Source of the DNA: Achromobacter pulmonis
Lineage (GTDB): Bacteria > Pseudomonadota > Gammaproteobacteria > Burkholderiales > Burkholderiaceae_B
Direction: 5' to 3'
DNA length: 64,000 nt
Assembly: GCF_902859765.1 (NCBI RefSeq)
Contig: NZ_CADIJV010000015.1
Location: 1-64,000, forward strand
Below the pieces are notes generated by a model, which made no database searches, was not told where the DNA came from, and saw only the letters and a program-made list of their open reading frames with translations. A program made the position numbers and the translations under genes. Positions 38,362-47,947 of this stretch are shown here, in pieces (position 1 is the stretch's first letter; the number at the start of each line of letters is the position of its first letter).

Positions 38362-39483
38362 TTATGGGGCCGCGATTGTCGCGTAGGCGGCGAGGAGCTT
38401 GGCTTCCTCGTTGCGCCAATTGTAGGTGGTGCGCGCCGCTTCCCGGCACGCCGCGCGAATCTGCTCCAATTCGTTGGCGGGTGTGGCCAGCATGGCGTTT
38501 ATGGCATCCCCGATCACGCGCGCATTAAGGGGATTTACACATTGTCCGGTGCCGGACGAGTCGAGGATTTGCCGCCAGAGCGGAAAGTCCGACGCCAGGA
38601 CAGGAACCCCCGCGGCCATGTATTCGAACATCTTGACGGGCAACGCATCGAGATAGTTGGGAATCGGGTGCAGCAGCACCAGCCCGAGACGCGATTCTGA
38701 GAGTACCTGGCGTATGCCGGGGCGATCCAGCACGCCTCGATAGTCGACCTTGCTCCATCCTGGCATGGTGCGTAGCGACGCATGCAGGGCTTCGCTCTCC
38801 ATGGGGCCTGCCAATATCAGTCGGGCATCCGCATATTCGAGCGCGCGGATCATTTCGACCGCGCCACGGATTCCAGCAATGCCACCGATATAGCAGATTG
38901 TGCGGCCGGTCTGGGTGGGTGAGCCGATTGGTGGTACTGAATCACTGAGCTCACCGGGGATGGGGTAGTTGTTGACGGCAATGCTGTTCGCACCCTGGGC
39001 CGTGTAACGTGCCGCGATATGCGGCGTTGCACAGATGACCAGGCCACAGCGGCGCGCGATGAAATTCTCCAGTCGTTCGAAGGGATAGGCAATGGCGTAA
39101 CGTATCCACGGCTTGATCCACGGTTTGCTCAGGATTTGCCTGGGTACGTCTTCGTGTGCGTCATAAATGATGGTTCGCCCCATGCACTTGAGCGCCAGAG
39201 CGACGGGGAGTAACTCCGGATCGTGGATATGGATGATCCGGGCGTCGGTCTTGCGCACTCGATTCCAGACTTTCCAGGTCTTCCCACACATGCGGTTCAA
39301 GCGGCCGGAGGGAGGACCCACGTCAATGATCGACACGCCATCGCATTGCGCATCACCACCGCCATCGGCCACATACAGGTCGACCTGATAGCCGTTATTG
39401 GCCAGGCTGCGGCATTCCTTGTGGAAGATCCGGACGTCGAAGCGCGGATGCGCGGTGGTGAGGTGAGCGACCCGTACCGTCAT
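38362..39483 (-). CDS. GT4-family glycosyltransferase
   Basis: A 373-residue GT-B protein. The N-domain has RVAHLTTAHPRFDVRIFHKE and IIHIHDPELLPVALAL; the C-domain has ICYIGGIAGIRGAVEMIRAL and the donor-binding ALPVKMFEYMAAGVPVLAS. This layout resembles WfcD/WbnE-like enzymes next to UDP-sugar dehydratases. It overlaps wlbL by 4 bp and is in the same transcription unit. Confidence 0.9.
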   Translation of the reverse strand: MTVRVAHLTTAHPRFDVRIFHKECRSLANNGYQVDLYVADGGGDAQCDGVSIIDVGPPSGRLNRMCGKTWKVWNRVRKTDARIIHIHDPELLPVALALKCMGRTIIYDAHEDVPRQILSKPWIKPWIRYAIAYPFERLENFIARRCGLVICATPHIAARYTAQGANSIAVNNYPIPGELSDSVPPIGSPTQTGRTICYIGGIAGIRGAVEMIRALEYADARLILAGPMESEALHASLRTMPGWSKVDYRGVLDRPGIRQVLSESRLGLVLLHPIPNYLDALPVKMFEYMAAGVPVLASDFPLWRQILDSSGTGQCVNPLNARVIGDAINAMLATPANELEQIRAACREAARTTYNWRNEEAKLLAAYATIAAP

Positions 39484-41384
39484 TGGGGGATGTTGACGAC
39501 TCGGCGCGAGGGGGAAGCCTCGACCTGGGGATTGAATTCGGCGACCAGGGTTTGCAAGGTGGCCACGATTTGTTCTCGGTCCCAGTGGGCCAGCGATTGT
39601 TCCATCTGGTCCAGTCCGGCCCGCAGTTGCTCATAGGGCAGGTCGTTTTCACGCGCCTGCATGATGCGGGGGTGCAGGGTCGATTTGACGTCCCCGCCGA
39701 TCAATAGTTCTTCATACAGCTTTTCGCCGGGACGCAGTCCCACGACCCGCACTTCGATGTCACCGTCCGGGTCCGACTCGTCGCGCACGGTCAGGCCGCA
39801 CAGCCGGACCATGCGTTCGGCCAGGTCGCGGATGCGCACCGGCTCGCCCATGTCCAGCACGAACACCGAGCCCGATTTCCCCATGGCGCCCGCCTGGAGC
39901 ACCAATTGCGCCGCCTCGGGGATGGTCATGAAGTACCGTGTGATATCCGAGTGGGTCAGGGTGACGGGACCACCCGCCAGGATCTGTCGGTGGAACAGCG
40001 GCACGACGCTGCCAGAGCTACCCAGGACGTTGCCGAACCGCACCATGGAAAAACGGGTGGCGTTCTGGCGTTGTGACAGCGATTGCAGGATCAATTCCGC
40101 CAGGCGCTTGGAGGCGCCCATGACATTGGTGGGGCGAACTGCCTTGTCGGTGGAGATCAGTACGAAGTCGCTGACGTGGGCCGCAATTGCCGCGCGGGCC
40201 AGCGACAGGGTGCCCAAGGAATTGGTCGCGATGCCTTCGGCGACATTCAGCTCGACCAAGGGGACATGCTTGTAGGCCGCTGCGTGATAGATCGTCTGGA
40301 TCTGATGCAGTTCCATCCGGTACAGGCTGTGGGGGTAATCGCGGACGGAGCCGAGTATCGCCACCAGGTCGATCGGGCGTGTGCCGATCAGTTGCCGGAG
40401 TTCCTGTTCGATGGCGTAGAGGGAGGGCTCGGAGATCTCGTACAGGACAAGCCGCGTCGGATTCAGGGCAATGATCTGGCGACAGAGTTCGGAGCCGATC
40501 GAACCGCCAGCGCCCGTTACCATCACGTTGCGTCCGGTGACGCAGCGGCCGAGCAGCTCCGGGACGGGCGCGACCGGGTCGCGTCCGAGCAGGTCTTCCA
40601 CACGCACGTCCCGCAGGCGCAGTCCATTGGAATCGACCAGTTCGCGCAAGCTGGGCACCAACCGGATGCGCAGCCGGTATTGTTCGGCGGAATCGACGAT
40701 TTCGCGCAGGCGTGTGCGCCCCGCGGTCGGCATCGCCAGCAGCAGTTGGCGTACGCCGTGTCGTTCGACCAGGGCGGGCAGGTGTTCGGGCGGATGGATG
40801 CGCAGGCCGGCGATCATCAGGCCATGCTTGCGGCGGTCGTCGTCCAGCATGGCGACGGGCTGGTAATGCGGGCCGGCGCGCAACGCCGTCGCCAACTGGG
40901 AGCCGGCACCGCCGGCACCGTAGATAATGACAGGGATACGCAGGTCTCCGACATCCTTGGTGTCCGTGAACAGCGCGCGCCGCGCGACCCAGCGCGTGCC
41001 CACCAGCCCGGCAATCGCGAGCGAGCCATAAATGACCAGCACGGCCCGCGACAGTCCGACCAATTGCAGGAAGGTGTTGGCTGCGGTGACCACCATGACC
41101 GAAACGGCCACGCCACCGGTGATGCCCAGGATCACCCGTTCGTTCATGTAGCGCAGGATGTAGTTGTAGACCCGGAAACCTGCCATTGCGAGCACCCCGC
41201 CGGCACAAGCCACGAGCGAAAGGGCGAAATAGGAGTTATTCAGGAAAAACAACTCGAAGCGCAGCCACAGCGCCAAGTAGAACGACACCAATAGAATGAC
41301 CGCGTCAAGCAGAATGGCGAGAGCTTGCTTGGCGGGGCGGGGCAAATCTACAAAAAGACGCCGGATGGCTAGGGGGAGAATCAT
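39480..41384 (-). CDS. wlbL: UDP-N-acetylhexosamine 4,6-dehydratase (WlbL/WbpM/FlaA1 family)
   Basis: A 634-residue membrane-bound dehydratase. Four hydrophobic helices occupy about residues 15-125; a CoA-like nucleotide-binding domain with IYGAGGAGSQLATAL follows. The catalytic SDR domain has NVMVTGAGGSIGSELCRQII and STDKAVRPTNVMGASKRLAE. In this last motif Met replaces the SDR Tyr before the Lys, as in large WbpM-type dehydratases (Ser-Met-Lys triad). It makes UDP-4-keto-6-deoxy-HexNAc for the FucNAc/QuiNAc-type sugar of the wlb oligosaccharide. Its position corresponds to Bordetella wlbL. Confidence 0.95.
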   Translation of the reverse strand: MILPLAIRRLFVDLPRPAKQALAILLDAVILLVSFYLALWLRFELFFLNNSYFALSLVACAGGVLAMAGFRVYNYILRYMNERVILGITGGVAVSVMVVTAANTFLQLVGLSRAVLVIYGSLAIAGLVGTRWVARRALFTDTKDVGDLRIPVIIYGAGGAGSQLATALRAGPHYQPVAMLDDDRRKHGLMIAGLRIHPPEHLPALVERHGVRQLLLAMPTAGRTRLREIVDSAEQYRLRIRLVPSLRELVDSNGLRLRDVRVEDLLGRDPVAPVPELLGRCVTGRNVMVTGAGGSIGSELCRQIIALNPTRLVLYEISEPSLYAIEQELRQLIGTRPIDLVAILGSVRDYPHSLYRMELHQIQTIYHAAAYKHVPLVELNVAEGIATNSLGTLSLARAAIAAHVSDFVLISTDKAVRPTNVMGASKRLAELILQSLSQRQNATRFSMVRFGNVLGSSGSVVPLFHRQILAGGPVTLTHSDITRYFMTIPEAAQLVLQAGAMGKSGSVFVLDMGEPVRIRDLAERMVRLCGLTVRDESDPDGDIEVRVVGLRPGEKLYEELLIGGDVKSTLHPRIMQARENDLPYEQLRAGLDQMEQSLAHWDREQIVATLQTLVAEFNPQVEASPSRRVVNIPQ

Positions 41385-41476
41385 GGGGCGTCGGTATGTG
41401 CCTTGTTATATATATGTGAAATTTTACAGGCGTTGTAGTCCATCGTAGATTATCGCGGCAAATTGATGGCCGAGTG

Positions 41477-42884
41477 TCAGTGGGACCGTGCAGTCTGGGG
41501 GCTGACCGGGGCGCTGCGTGGTGGCACGCTTGCCAGCAGCACGCCAAGCAACAGCCAGAACGGTTGGAAATAGACCATGGAGCTGGGGGCGATACCGGCG
41601 ATGCCGGCGACCAGCAGGCAGACCCGGCCCCGCCAGTCCAGCCGCAACATCAGCCAGCCGAGCAGCACGAACCAGAGCAAACCCACGTGGAAGAACATCT
41701 CCAGCCAGAAAAAGTGGGGGGACGCCCAAGGTGCCTTGTTGCCCGGCCAGATCAGGTTCAGTTGTCCGGCCCCCAGGCCCGTGAACCATTGCCACCAGGG
41801 CATCGTGCGCCATTCCTGGAGCATGTCCATGGTGAGCCGGGCCCGGAAGGCGGTCGATTCGTCTCCGTCGCGAGCCTGGATGCGCACCTGCGCGGCAGGG
41901 GCGTGAGGCGGCTGGGGCGAGATTTGCAGCCCAAGATCCGGGGCAGCCGTGACGGTTGTTGCCCCGGCATTGCCGGCCGCTGCCGACGGAGCGGCGGAGG
42001 CGGGGTTGACGGCAGGGGGGACGGCCGACCGGGACGTGATGGCCCCCGCCTGCGTCGGGACGGTGGTAGGGAGGTCGGCTGGCGGTGACCCTGCCGCGGG
42101 TACCGGGGTGGGGGCGGTGGGTTGAATGCGGGGAATGGACACCAGGTGCAGTGGCTCGGTCTGCAGCGAAATGGCGGCGAGGGTTGCAATGGCCCATACC
42201 GCCAGCATCTTCAGGCGCTGGCGCAGCTTCTCGCCTTCCATGAACCAGATCAGACAGGTCAGGCCCAGCACCAGCGTGGCAGCCAGATCGGCTCGCCGGT
42301 TGAGCAGCAGGGCATAGAACCAACAGGCGCCGAACAGTGGTAAGGACAGCCGCCGGCGGCACAGCAGCCAGATCAGGTTGACGAACACCAGCACGGTGGC
42401 CATGTCATTGATGTTGTCCCAGACCCCGCCGGTCAGCAGGTAGCGTGGACGGAAGCGCTGCGCCTGCGTCCAAGCGTCGAATACGGGGAAATAGGCGGTG
42501 ATGAACCAATAGGCCAGCAGCCACGGCAGCAGGAACAGGAAGGATCTTTGCCGCCGCACGAGAGTCTCGCCCAGCAATGCGGAGAACGCCCCTATCAGCA
42601 GATAGGTGGCATAGCGGCCGTAGCGGTCCGGTGCCTCGATCCACAGAGGCTGGGCAACGAGCAGCAGGACGAGAACGATGAGGGGCAACCTCAGGCGGCT
42701 GTTCCAGGCGGCCTCGCGCCAGGGGGGGGCTGACCACCAGCGCCGCAGCGAACAACGCCAGGCCCCAGTGGAATGGCCGCAAGGGGTAGGGCAGGTAGAT
42801 GGACGACCCGGCCAGGCAGAGCGCCAGTCCGGCCACTGCCAGCCAGTCGGCAGGGGAGCGGGCGACTGCTTCATCCGAGCGCAT
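41477..42884 (-). CDS. O-antigen ligase-like membrane protein, apparently frame-shifted at a G8 tract
   Basis: A polytopic protein of about 468 residues if the frame is repaired. The hydrophobic N-terminus (DWLAVAGLALCLAGSSIYLP) reads from ATG 42884 in one frame up to eight C on the sense strand (+ strand G8, 42722-42729). The remainder (LRLPLIVLVLLLVAQPLW onward) reads in another frame. Seven C would join them as LVVSPPWREAAWNS. A Pro/Ala/Thr-rich periplasmic loop (sense 42.12-41.9 kb) separates helices, and LGAGQLNLIWPGN and FFWLEMFFHVGLLWF match ligase/polymerase families. It corresponds in position to wlbJ and follows the Amj-like gene with a 14-bp overlap. Confidence 0.75.
42722..42729. 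repeat. G8 homopolymer at the frame break in the ligase-like gene
   Basis: Eight consecutive G on the + strand (C8 in the sense strand). Changing to seven restores a continuous frame between the hydrophobic N-terminus and the rest of the protein. Such tracts are prone to slipped-strand changes in cells and to length errors in sequencing. Confidence 0.85.
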
Positions 42885-43572
42885 TGCCCAGGTTCCAGAA
42901 CAGCAACGGCGCGAGGAGGCCTACGGCGACGAGACGCCCCGTGAGCATGGCTTGCACCGCATGGTAGACATCATGGGTGGGGTGATCGTCGACAATCGTG
43001 GCGATGCGAGGTTCGAGCACGAACGTGAGCAGTACGGTCGCGAAGCCATTGACGATGCCCGACAGCTGCGAGATCGTGCTGCGATAGTCATGGAAGACCA
43101 GCGCAAAATAATAGGAAACAAGCACGCCCAGTGCGTAGCAGAGGAACACGGCCGCGGCCAGGACGATGATGCGCGGTCTCGGGAAGGCGGAATGGACTTC
43201 CAGTTGCGCGCGCACTTCCGCGGAGCGCAGCTTCGGCTTGCCGGAGCGCCGTTGGATGAAGTTCGCCAGCAGCGTGATCCAGTGGAACCGGACGAAGAAT
43301 GCCAGCAGCGACAGCAGCGTGGCCCCCAGCAGCGCACACAAGCCCATCTGCTGGTACGTGGTGACTGGTATCTGCCTGTCGATCAGAAAACCCAGCAGTG
43401 GCATCAACGCCAGGTAGAAGAATCGCGTGATCGTGGTGGTGGCATTTTGCACGGCATAGCCCGTGACCGGGCGGTTGGCCAGCCGGCCGGCGATCCGGGC
43501 GTAATAGCTGAGGTACTCGAGCAGGTGAATGGTCGAGAAACTCAGGACGACGAGAACGATCAGCAAGGTCAT
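42871..43572 (-). CDS. Amj-like (DUF2837) polytopic membrane protein, candidate lipid-linked glycan flippase
   Basis: A 233-residue protein with about six membrane helices. The N-terminus LSFSTIHLLEYLSYYARIAG followed by ATTTITRFFYLALMPLLGFL resembles the start of Amj/YdaH lipid II flippases (IHxxExLxYxxRxAG pattern). The C-terminal helices GFATVLLTFVLEPRIATIVDD also fit. The ATG at 43572 overlaps the wlbH stop by 4 bp; the open frame extends upstream only as a shadow of wlbH. It occupies the wlbI position. A role flipping the undecaprenyl-linked wlb oligosaccharide is inferred from context. Confidence 0.68.
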   Translation of the reverse strand: MTLLIVLVVLSFSTIHLLEYLSYYARIAGRLANRPVTGYAVQNATTTITRFFYLALMPLLGFLIDRQIPVTTYQQMGLCALLGATLLSLLAFFVRFHWITLLANFIQRRSGKPKLRSAEVRAQLEVHSAFPRPRIIVLAAAVFLCYALGVLVSYYFALVFHDYRSTISQLSGIVNGFATVLLTFVLEPRIATIVDDHPTHDVYHAVQAMLTGRLVAVGLLAPLLFWNLGNALG

Positions 43573-44759
43573 GACGTGCCGTGCGCCCTTGCGCCGCGGT
43601 GGATGCGCAAGGTTTCGTCGTACGCTTGCTGCATCAGGTCGAGGCTGTGGTTCCAGCTGTATTTCTCGCGCACTCGCATGCGACCGGCTGCGCCCATCGC
43701 GGCCCGCAACCGGGAATCGAGCACCAGGGTTTCGAGCCTGGACGCGGCGGCATCGGCATCCTCGATGGGAACGACGAAGCCGGTCACGCCATCCAGGACC
43801 ACCTCGGCGGGGCCATCGGCATCCGAAACCACTACCGGCAGCCCGCAGGAGCACGCTTCCAGGATCGCCACGCCGAAGCTGTCGCGGCGGCTCAGGGCGA
43901 CATAGATGTCGAGCTCGTCCAGCGCCGCCGGTACGTCGCAGTGAGGAATCTGCCCCTTGAGTTCGACACAATCGTCCAACCCCAGGTCGCCGGCCATCGC
44001 GGTCAGCATGCGGAACTGGCTGCCGCCGCCGTAGATCCGCAGCATCAGTCGAGCCGCCAGATCGGGGTGCGTGGGGGCCAGCCTGGCCCTGAGTTTGGCG
44101 AATGCGTGGATCAAGGTGTCGATCCCATACAGCGCTTCAAGTGTCTTTACGGTGCCGATAATGATGCGATCGGACGGGCTTGGAGCAACGGAGGGTGCAA
44201 ACTGGTGCTCGTCGATGCCGAAAGGCGTGACGAACAACGGCGTGTCGGAAAGTGCCCGCATTTTAATCGCCATCGCCTGGCTCGTCGCTCCCAGCGCCGT
44301 CGCCTGATCGAGGTTGCTGCACAGCGTCTTGCGATGCCAGCGACTCTTGTCGGGAAAATCGTAGATGTCACTGCCCCAGGCGGAGAGCAGATTCGGCAGG
44401 TAGCGGGATCGGCGCGCCAGTACGCCGTAGCCCGAGGCATAGTGTGTATTGAGCAGGTCGGGTTTTATGCGCGTGAGCAGCTGGCGCAACCGGCCGGCGG
44501 CAAGGAAATAGCCCAGAGGGGCGCCGTAGGGAAGTTTGTATTGATGCACTGCTGGCACGATGTCGGACGATGGGTCGTCGAGCGACAGCAAGTGAACCGT
44601 ATGCCCCCGTTCGCTCAGGCCATTGGCCCATCGCACGGTATGGATGCTGCGCGCTGAACCCAGCAGGGCGACATTCAGGGAGGCGGCGGAGGCGGGGGTG
44701 AGGGAGGGGGGATGCGGGGGGGCCGGTACGGTTAATGGCTTTTTAGAATCGGTAGACAA
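43569..44759 (-). CDS. wlbH: GT4-family glycosyltransferase WlbH-like
   Basis: A 396-residue GT-B enzyme. A Pro/Thr/Ser-rich leader of about 27 residues is encoded over G6 and G7 runs (44706-44722). Then NVALLGSARSIHTVRWANGL opens the N-domain. The C-domain contains IIGTVKTLEALYGIDTLIHA and the E-x7-E motif in DSFGVAILEACSCGLPVVVS. It should add a HexNAc-type residue to the wlb oligosaccharide. A 143-bp gap separates it from wlbG; the wlbI-position gene overlaps it by 4 bp. Confidence 0.88.
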   Translation of the reverse strand: MSTDSKKPLTVPAPPHPPSLTPASAASLNVALLGSARSIHTVRWANGLSERGHTVHLLSLDDPSSDIVPAVHQYKLPYGAPLGYFLAAGRLRQLLTRIKPDLLNTHYASGYGVLARRSRYLPNLLSAWGSDIYDFPDKSRWHRKTLCSNLDQATALGATSQAMAIKMRALSDTPLFVTPFGIDEHQFAPSVAPSPSDRIIIGTVKTLEALYGIDTLIHAFAKLRARLAPTHPDLAARLMLRIYGGGSQFRMLTAMAGDLGLDDCVELKGQIPHCDVPAALDELDIYVALSRRDSFGVAILEACSCGLPVVVSDADGPAEVVLDGVTGFVVPIEDADAAASRLETLVLDSRLRAAMGAAGRMRVREKYSWNHSLDLMQQAYDETLRIHRGARAHGTS

Positions 44760-44902
44760 GCTAATGCTGGCTTTCGTTGATATTTAATATGGCAGAATAT
44801 CAATGGACTATGACAGGTGGCGCTAGCGGCGCGTTTTTCGGACTGAATCCAGTTGTATCGACGCTGAGCAGACGGCCATAGGCCAAGGATGCGTAGACTG
44901 AC
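44760..44902 (-). promoter_or_regulatory. 143-bp AT-richer spacer between wlbG and wlbH
   Basis: Non-coding; the rest of the wlb genes overlap or nearly touch, so this spacer stands out. The part nearest wlbH is AT-rich (ATTGATATTCTGCCATATTAAATATC on the sense strand is reflected at about 44781-44805). It may hold an internal promoter for wlbH onward. No clear terminator hairpin was found. Confidence 0.3.
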
Positions 44903-45496
44903 TTAGTCCTTAATGATTGCGGAAACTGTAGCGATCAGAATGCGCAGGTCACCAATGAAGGATTGCGTGCGCACATATTCTTGTTGGAGCCGCAGTTTTT
45001 CCGGCAGGACGGATTCCCGGTAAGCGCGCTCGGGATCGCTGGACTGGGCCAGCAAGTCGTTTTCATGGCGGAACCGGATGGAGGCGAGGTCGGTGATGCC
45101 GGGCTTGACCGACAAGACGACGCGCCGCGCCGCATCGGGATAGAGTTCGACGTAACGCGGGACTTCCGGGCGGGGGCCGACAACACTCATGTCGCCGGTC
45201 AGGACATCGATGAGTTGGGGGAGTTCGTCCAGCTTCCAATGACGGATCCAGGCGCCGGTACGCGTGATGCGGGTATCACCGCCGACCGTAATTTCTTTCG
45301 TATCGTTGCCGCTACTTACCGCCATGCTACGAAACTTATGGATTCGGAAGGGCTTGCCATCCTTGCCGACTCGCACTTGGCGGTAAAACACCGGACCTGG
45401 CGTGTCGCGCTTGATCGCCACCGCCACCACCAAGAACAGGGGCGACAGCACGATCAGGCCTGACAGTGAAACGATGATGTCGAACAGCCGTTTCAT
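44903..45496 (-). CDS. wlbG: bacterial sugar transferase (monotopic phosphoglycosyl transferase) WlbG-like
   Basis: A 197-residue enzyme with an N-terminal re-entrant hydrophobic helix (IIVSLSGLIVLSPLFLVVAV), then GPVFYRQVRVGKDGKPF, IHKFRSMA, HWKLDELPQLIDVLTGDMS, VGPRPEVP and KPGITDLASIRFRHEND. It is the short PglC/PglB-N type that transfers a sugar-1-phosphate to undecaprenyl phosphate and so starts the wlb oligosaccharide at the inner membrane. Shares one base with wlbF. Confidence 0.95.
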   Translation of the reverse strand: MKRLFDIIVSLSGLIVLSPLFLVVAVAIKRDTPGPVFYRQVRVGKDGKPFRIHKFRSMAVSSGNDTKEITVGGDTRITRTGAWIRHWKLDELPQLIDVLTGDMSVVGPRPEVPRYVELYPDAARRVVLSVKPGITDLASIRFRHENDLLAQSSDPERAYRESVLPEKLRLQQEYVRTQSFIGDLRILIATVSAIIKD

Positions 45497-46671
45497 CAGG
45501 CGCGCAGCAGGGATTCCACGGCGCCCATGACGCGAGCGCTTTCGTCATCGGACATGCGTGAATAGATCGGCAGGCTGACCATGCGTTCGTAGGCGGCCTG
45601 CGAATGGGGGAACATCGTGGGCTGGAGACTGTAGCGGTCACGCCAATAGGGTTGCAGGTGCAGCGGCACGTAATGCACGCTGCAGCCGATACCGGCTTGT
45701 GTCATGCGCACGATGAAATCGTCGCGACCGATGGGAGCTTCGGGGGCCAGGCGCAGCACGTACAGGTGCCAGGCGTGAGTGTCGTTCGTATCATAGCCAC
45801 GACCAGTCAGGCGCTCGGGGCTCGGCGGGAGCTCGACAGGCAGGCCGGCGAACGCGCGGTCGTACTGCCCGGCGATCTCGGCGCGGCGGTCACGCATGTC
45901 GCGTACGCGGGCCAGTTGCACGCGTCCCATCGCGGCCGCGGTGTCGGGAAGGTTGTACTTGAACCCGGGCGCCACGATTTCGTAGTACCAGGCCGGCTTT
46001 TTCGAGGTGAAGCGATCGAAGGCGTCGCGGTCGATGCCATGTAGACGCATCACGCGGCAACGCTTGGCCAACGCGGGATCGCGCGTCACGACCATGCCGC
46101 CTTCGCCGGTAGCGAGCGTTTTGGTGGCGTAGAAGCTGTAGACGGTGATGTCGCTGTCGAGGCTGCCGATCAGTTCACCTTGCCAGGTGCAAGGCAGGGC
46201 ATGTGCCGCATCCTCGATGACGCGCAGGCCGTGGCGGCGGGCGATGTCCAGGACGGCCGTCATGTTGCAGGCCAAGCCGCCGTAGTGCACCGGGATGATG
46301 GCCTTGGTGCGTGGGGTGATGGCGCGTTCGACGGCTTCGGGGCTCACGCAGAACGTGTCCGGGTCGATATCCACCAGCACCGGCTCGGCGCCCAGGTAGC
46401 GGGCCACTTCCGCGCTGGCGGTGAAGGTATGGGTGGTGGTGATGACCTCGTCCCCCGGGCCCACGCCAATGGCTTCCAGCGCCAGGTGCAGGCCCGCGGT
46501 GGCGGAGTTCACCGCTACGGCCTCTACGCCGCCGCCGATGAATGTCGCGAACTCCTGCTCGAACGCGCGGGCATTCGGGCCCGTGGTGAGCCAGCCGGAT
46601 CGCATGGCTTCGGTGACGGCCGCGATCTCGGCATCGCCGATGTCCGGTAGCGCAAAAGGGATGAAAGACAT
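45496..46671 (-). CDS. wlbF: DegT-family UDP-4-amino-sugar aminotransferase WlbF-like
   Basis: A 391-residue PLP aminotransferase. Motifs are [52 protein letters not shown] and the Schiff-base Lys in [15 protein letters not shown]. In the wlb pathway it aminates the 4-keto sugar made by WlbL. It starts 12 bases after the repaired wlbE stop and overlaps wlbG by one base. Confidence 0.94.
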   Translation of the reverse strand: MSFIPFALPDIGDAEIAAVTEAMRSGWLTTGPNARAFEQEFATFIGGGVEAVAVNSATAGLHLALEAIGVGPGDEVITTTHTFTASAEVARYLGAEPVLVDIDPDTFCVSPEAVERAITPRTKAIIPVHYGGLACNMTAVLDIARRHGLRVIEDAAHALPCTWQGELIGSLDSDITVYSFYATKTLATGEGGMVVTRDPALAKRCRVMRLHGIDRDAFDRFTSKKPAWYYEIVAPGFKYNLPDTAAAMGRVQLARVRDMRDRRAEIAGQYDRAFAGLPVELPPSPERLTGRGYDTNDTHAWHLYVLRLAPEAPIGRDDFIVRMTQAGIGCSVHYVPLHLQPYWRDRYSLQPTMFPHSQAAYERMVSLPIYSRMSDDESARVMGAVESLLRA

Positions 46672-46680
46672 GATTCGACG

Positions 46681-47947
46681 TCAGTTGGCTAGCAACGTTG
46701 GGAAACGGGAATTGTAGTGGACGCCGGCGGGGGGCGCCAAGCGACTCCAGGAACTGGCGTGCCAGGGTGGGGTAGCTGTGGTGCTGCTGCACGAAGCCCT
46801 TGCCGCGCAGGCCGAGGGCCTGGCGCTCGGCCGCGGGCAGGCGCGCCAGCCCGGCGATTGCGCTGGCGATGGCGGGTACGTCATCGGCGGCCACGCTGGT
46901 GCCACAACCGGCGTCGCGGACCAGGTCGTAGGGGGAGTTGGTGGCATGCACCACCGGCAGGCCAGCCAGCATGTAGTCGAACAGTTTGTTGGGACTGGTG
47001 CCGAATTGGTAGAGCGGGCTGTCGTGCCAGCCGATATAGGCGATATCGGCCAGCGCCAGCGCGGTGGGCACCGCGCGCTTCTCGATCGGATCCAGGAACA
47101 GGACGTTCTTCAGGCCCATTGCCTGCGCGCGTTGCTGCAATTGGGGTTTTTCCACGCCCTTGCCGATCAGCAGGAAGCCGATGTCCGCGGCTTCCGGGCG
47201 GGCGGCCGCATCGATCAAGGGGTCCAGCGCGTTCGAGACCGCATGCCCCCCGGCGTAGATGCAAAGCGCCTTGAACGGCTGCGCGAAGGCGGTGATCCGG
47301 GCCTCGACAGCGGCCGGCAATGGGCGCGGCGATTCAGCGGGGTCGAAGCCGTTGGGGATATAGGTGAACTTGTCCGGCGCCATACCGCGGGACTGCAGAT
47401 GCGGCGCGGTACCAGGCAGGAGTGAAATGACTCTGTCCGCATGCCGGCAGGCATAGTCTTCCGCCAGTTGCATGGAGAAGATCATGGGGTGGCGTGGGGA
47501 AAAGCCGCCCAGCAAGCGCGGCGTCAGCGGCCAGAGGTCATGCACTTCGAAAACCAGCTGGGCGCCGGCGGCGCGCGCGATCTTGGCGGCAGGCCAGATA
47601 TCGTAGGGATAGGTCGACGAGGCGATGACGACATCCGGGCGCGTGGCGGCGAGTTCACGCGCCATGCCGCGCAGTTTCGCCGTGAACTGCAGCATATTGA
47701 GCAACCGCTTGGCGCCGTTCCCGGCGTAGGGGCGGGTACGCAGCCAGACGTAGTCGATGCCGTCGATGTCTTCGCGGGCCACCGCGGAGGACGGCTCGGG
47801 GTTGTGCTGGCGCAGATGGGAGACGCTGCTGGCGACGATGGTGACGTGGTGGCCTTGTCGCACCCATTCCCGGGCCAGATAGTATGGCCGGAACTCCATG
47901 CCATGCTGCGGCGAGCCGGCGTAATGGTTGATGAGCAGGATATTCAT
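46681..47947 (-). CDS. wlbE: glycosyltransferase WlbE-like, probable 3' frameshift at a C6 tract
   Basis: A GT-B glycosyltransferase of about 421 residues if repaired. Motifs: ILLINHYAGSPQHGMEFRPY at the start, LVFEVHDLWPLTPRLLGGF, KALCIYAGGHAVSNALDPLI and the donor-site TSPNKLFDYMLAGLPVVHA. As given, the frame passes C6 on the sense strand (+ strand G6, 46729-46734) and then runs 166 codons through wlbF in an Arg/His/Gly-rich shadow frame to 46175. Removing one C gives ESLGAPAGVHYNSRFPTLLA and a stop at 46681, ten bases before wlbF. The repaired end is far more plausible. Confidence 0.82.
46729..46734. repeat. G6 tract at probable frame break in wlbE
   Basis: Six consecutive G on the + strand. 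One base fewer would end wlbE at 46681, just before wlbF. The tract is short for phase variation, so assembly error or a fixed mutation is as likely. Confidence 0.6.

Noticed and set aside
40083-41294. 403-codon forward frame across wlbL
   Set aside because: Shadow of the dehydratase gene in high-G+C DNA; its composition is Gln/Arg/Asp-rich without motifs.
42730-42874. ATG at 42874 as start of the ligase-like protein
   Set aside because: That frame gives an Arg/Pro/Trp-rich N-terminus without helices, whereas the 42884 frame gives two clear hydrophobic segments up to the G8 tract.
43573-43971. Upstream extension of the Amj-like reading frame
   Set aside because: It runs through wlbH in another frame with no membrane character; the ATG at 43572 gives a family-like start.
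46175-46680. Extra 166 codons at the end of wlbE
   Set aside because: They lie antiphase in wlbF and read as an Arg/His/Gly-rich shadow; a one-base error in C6 explains them better than a real C-terminal domain.
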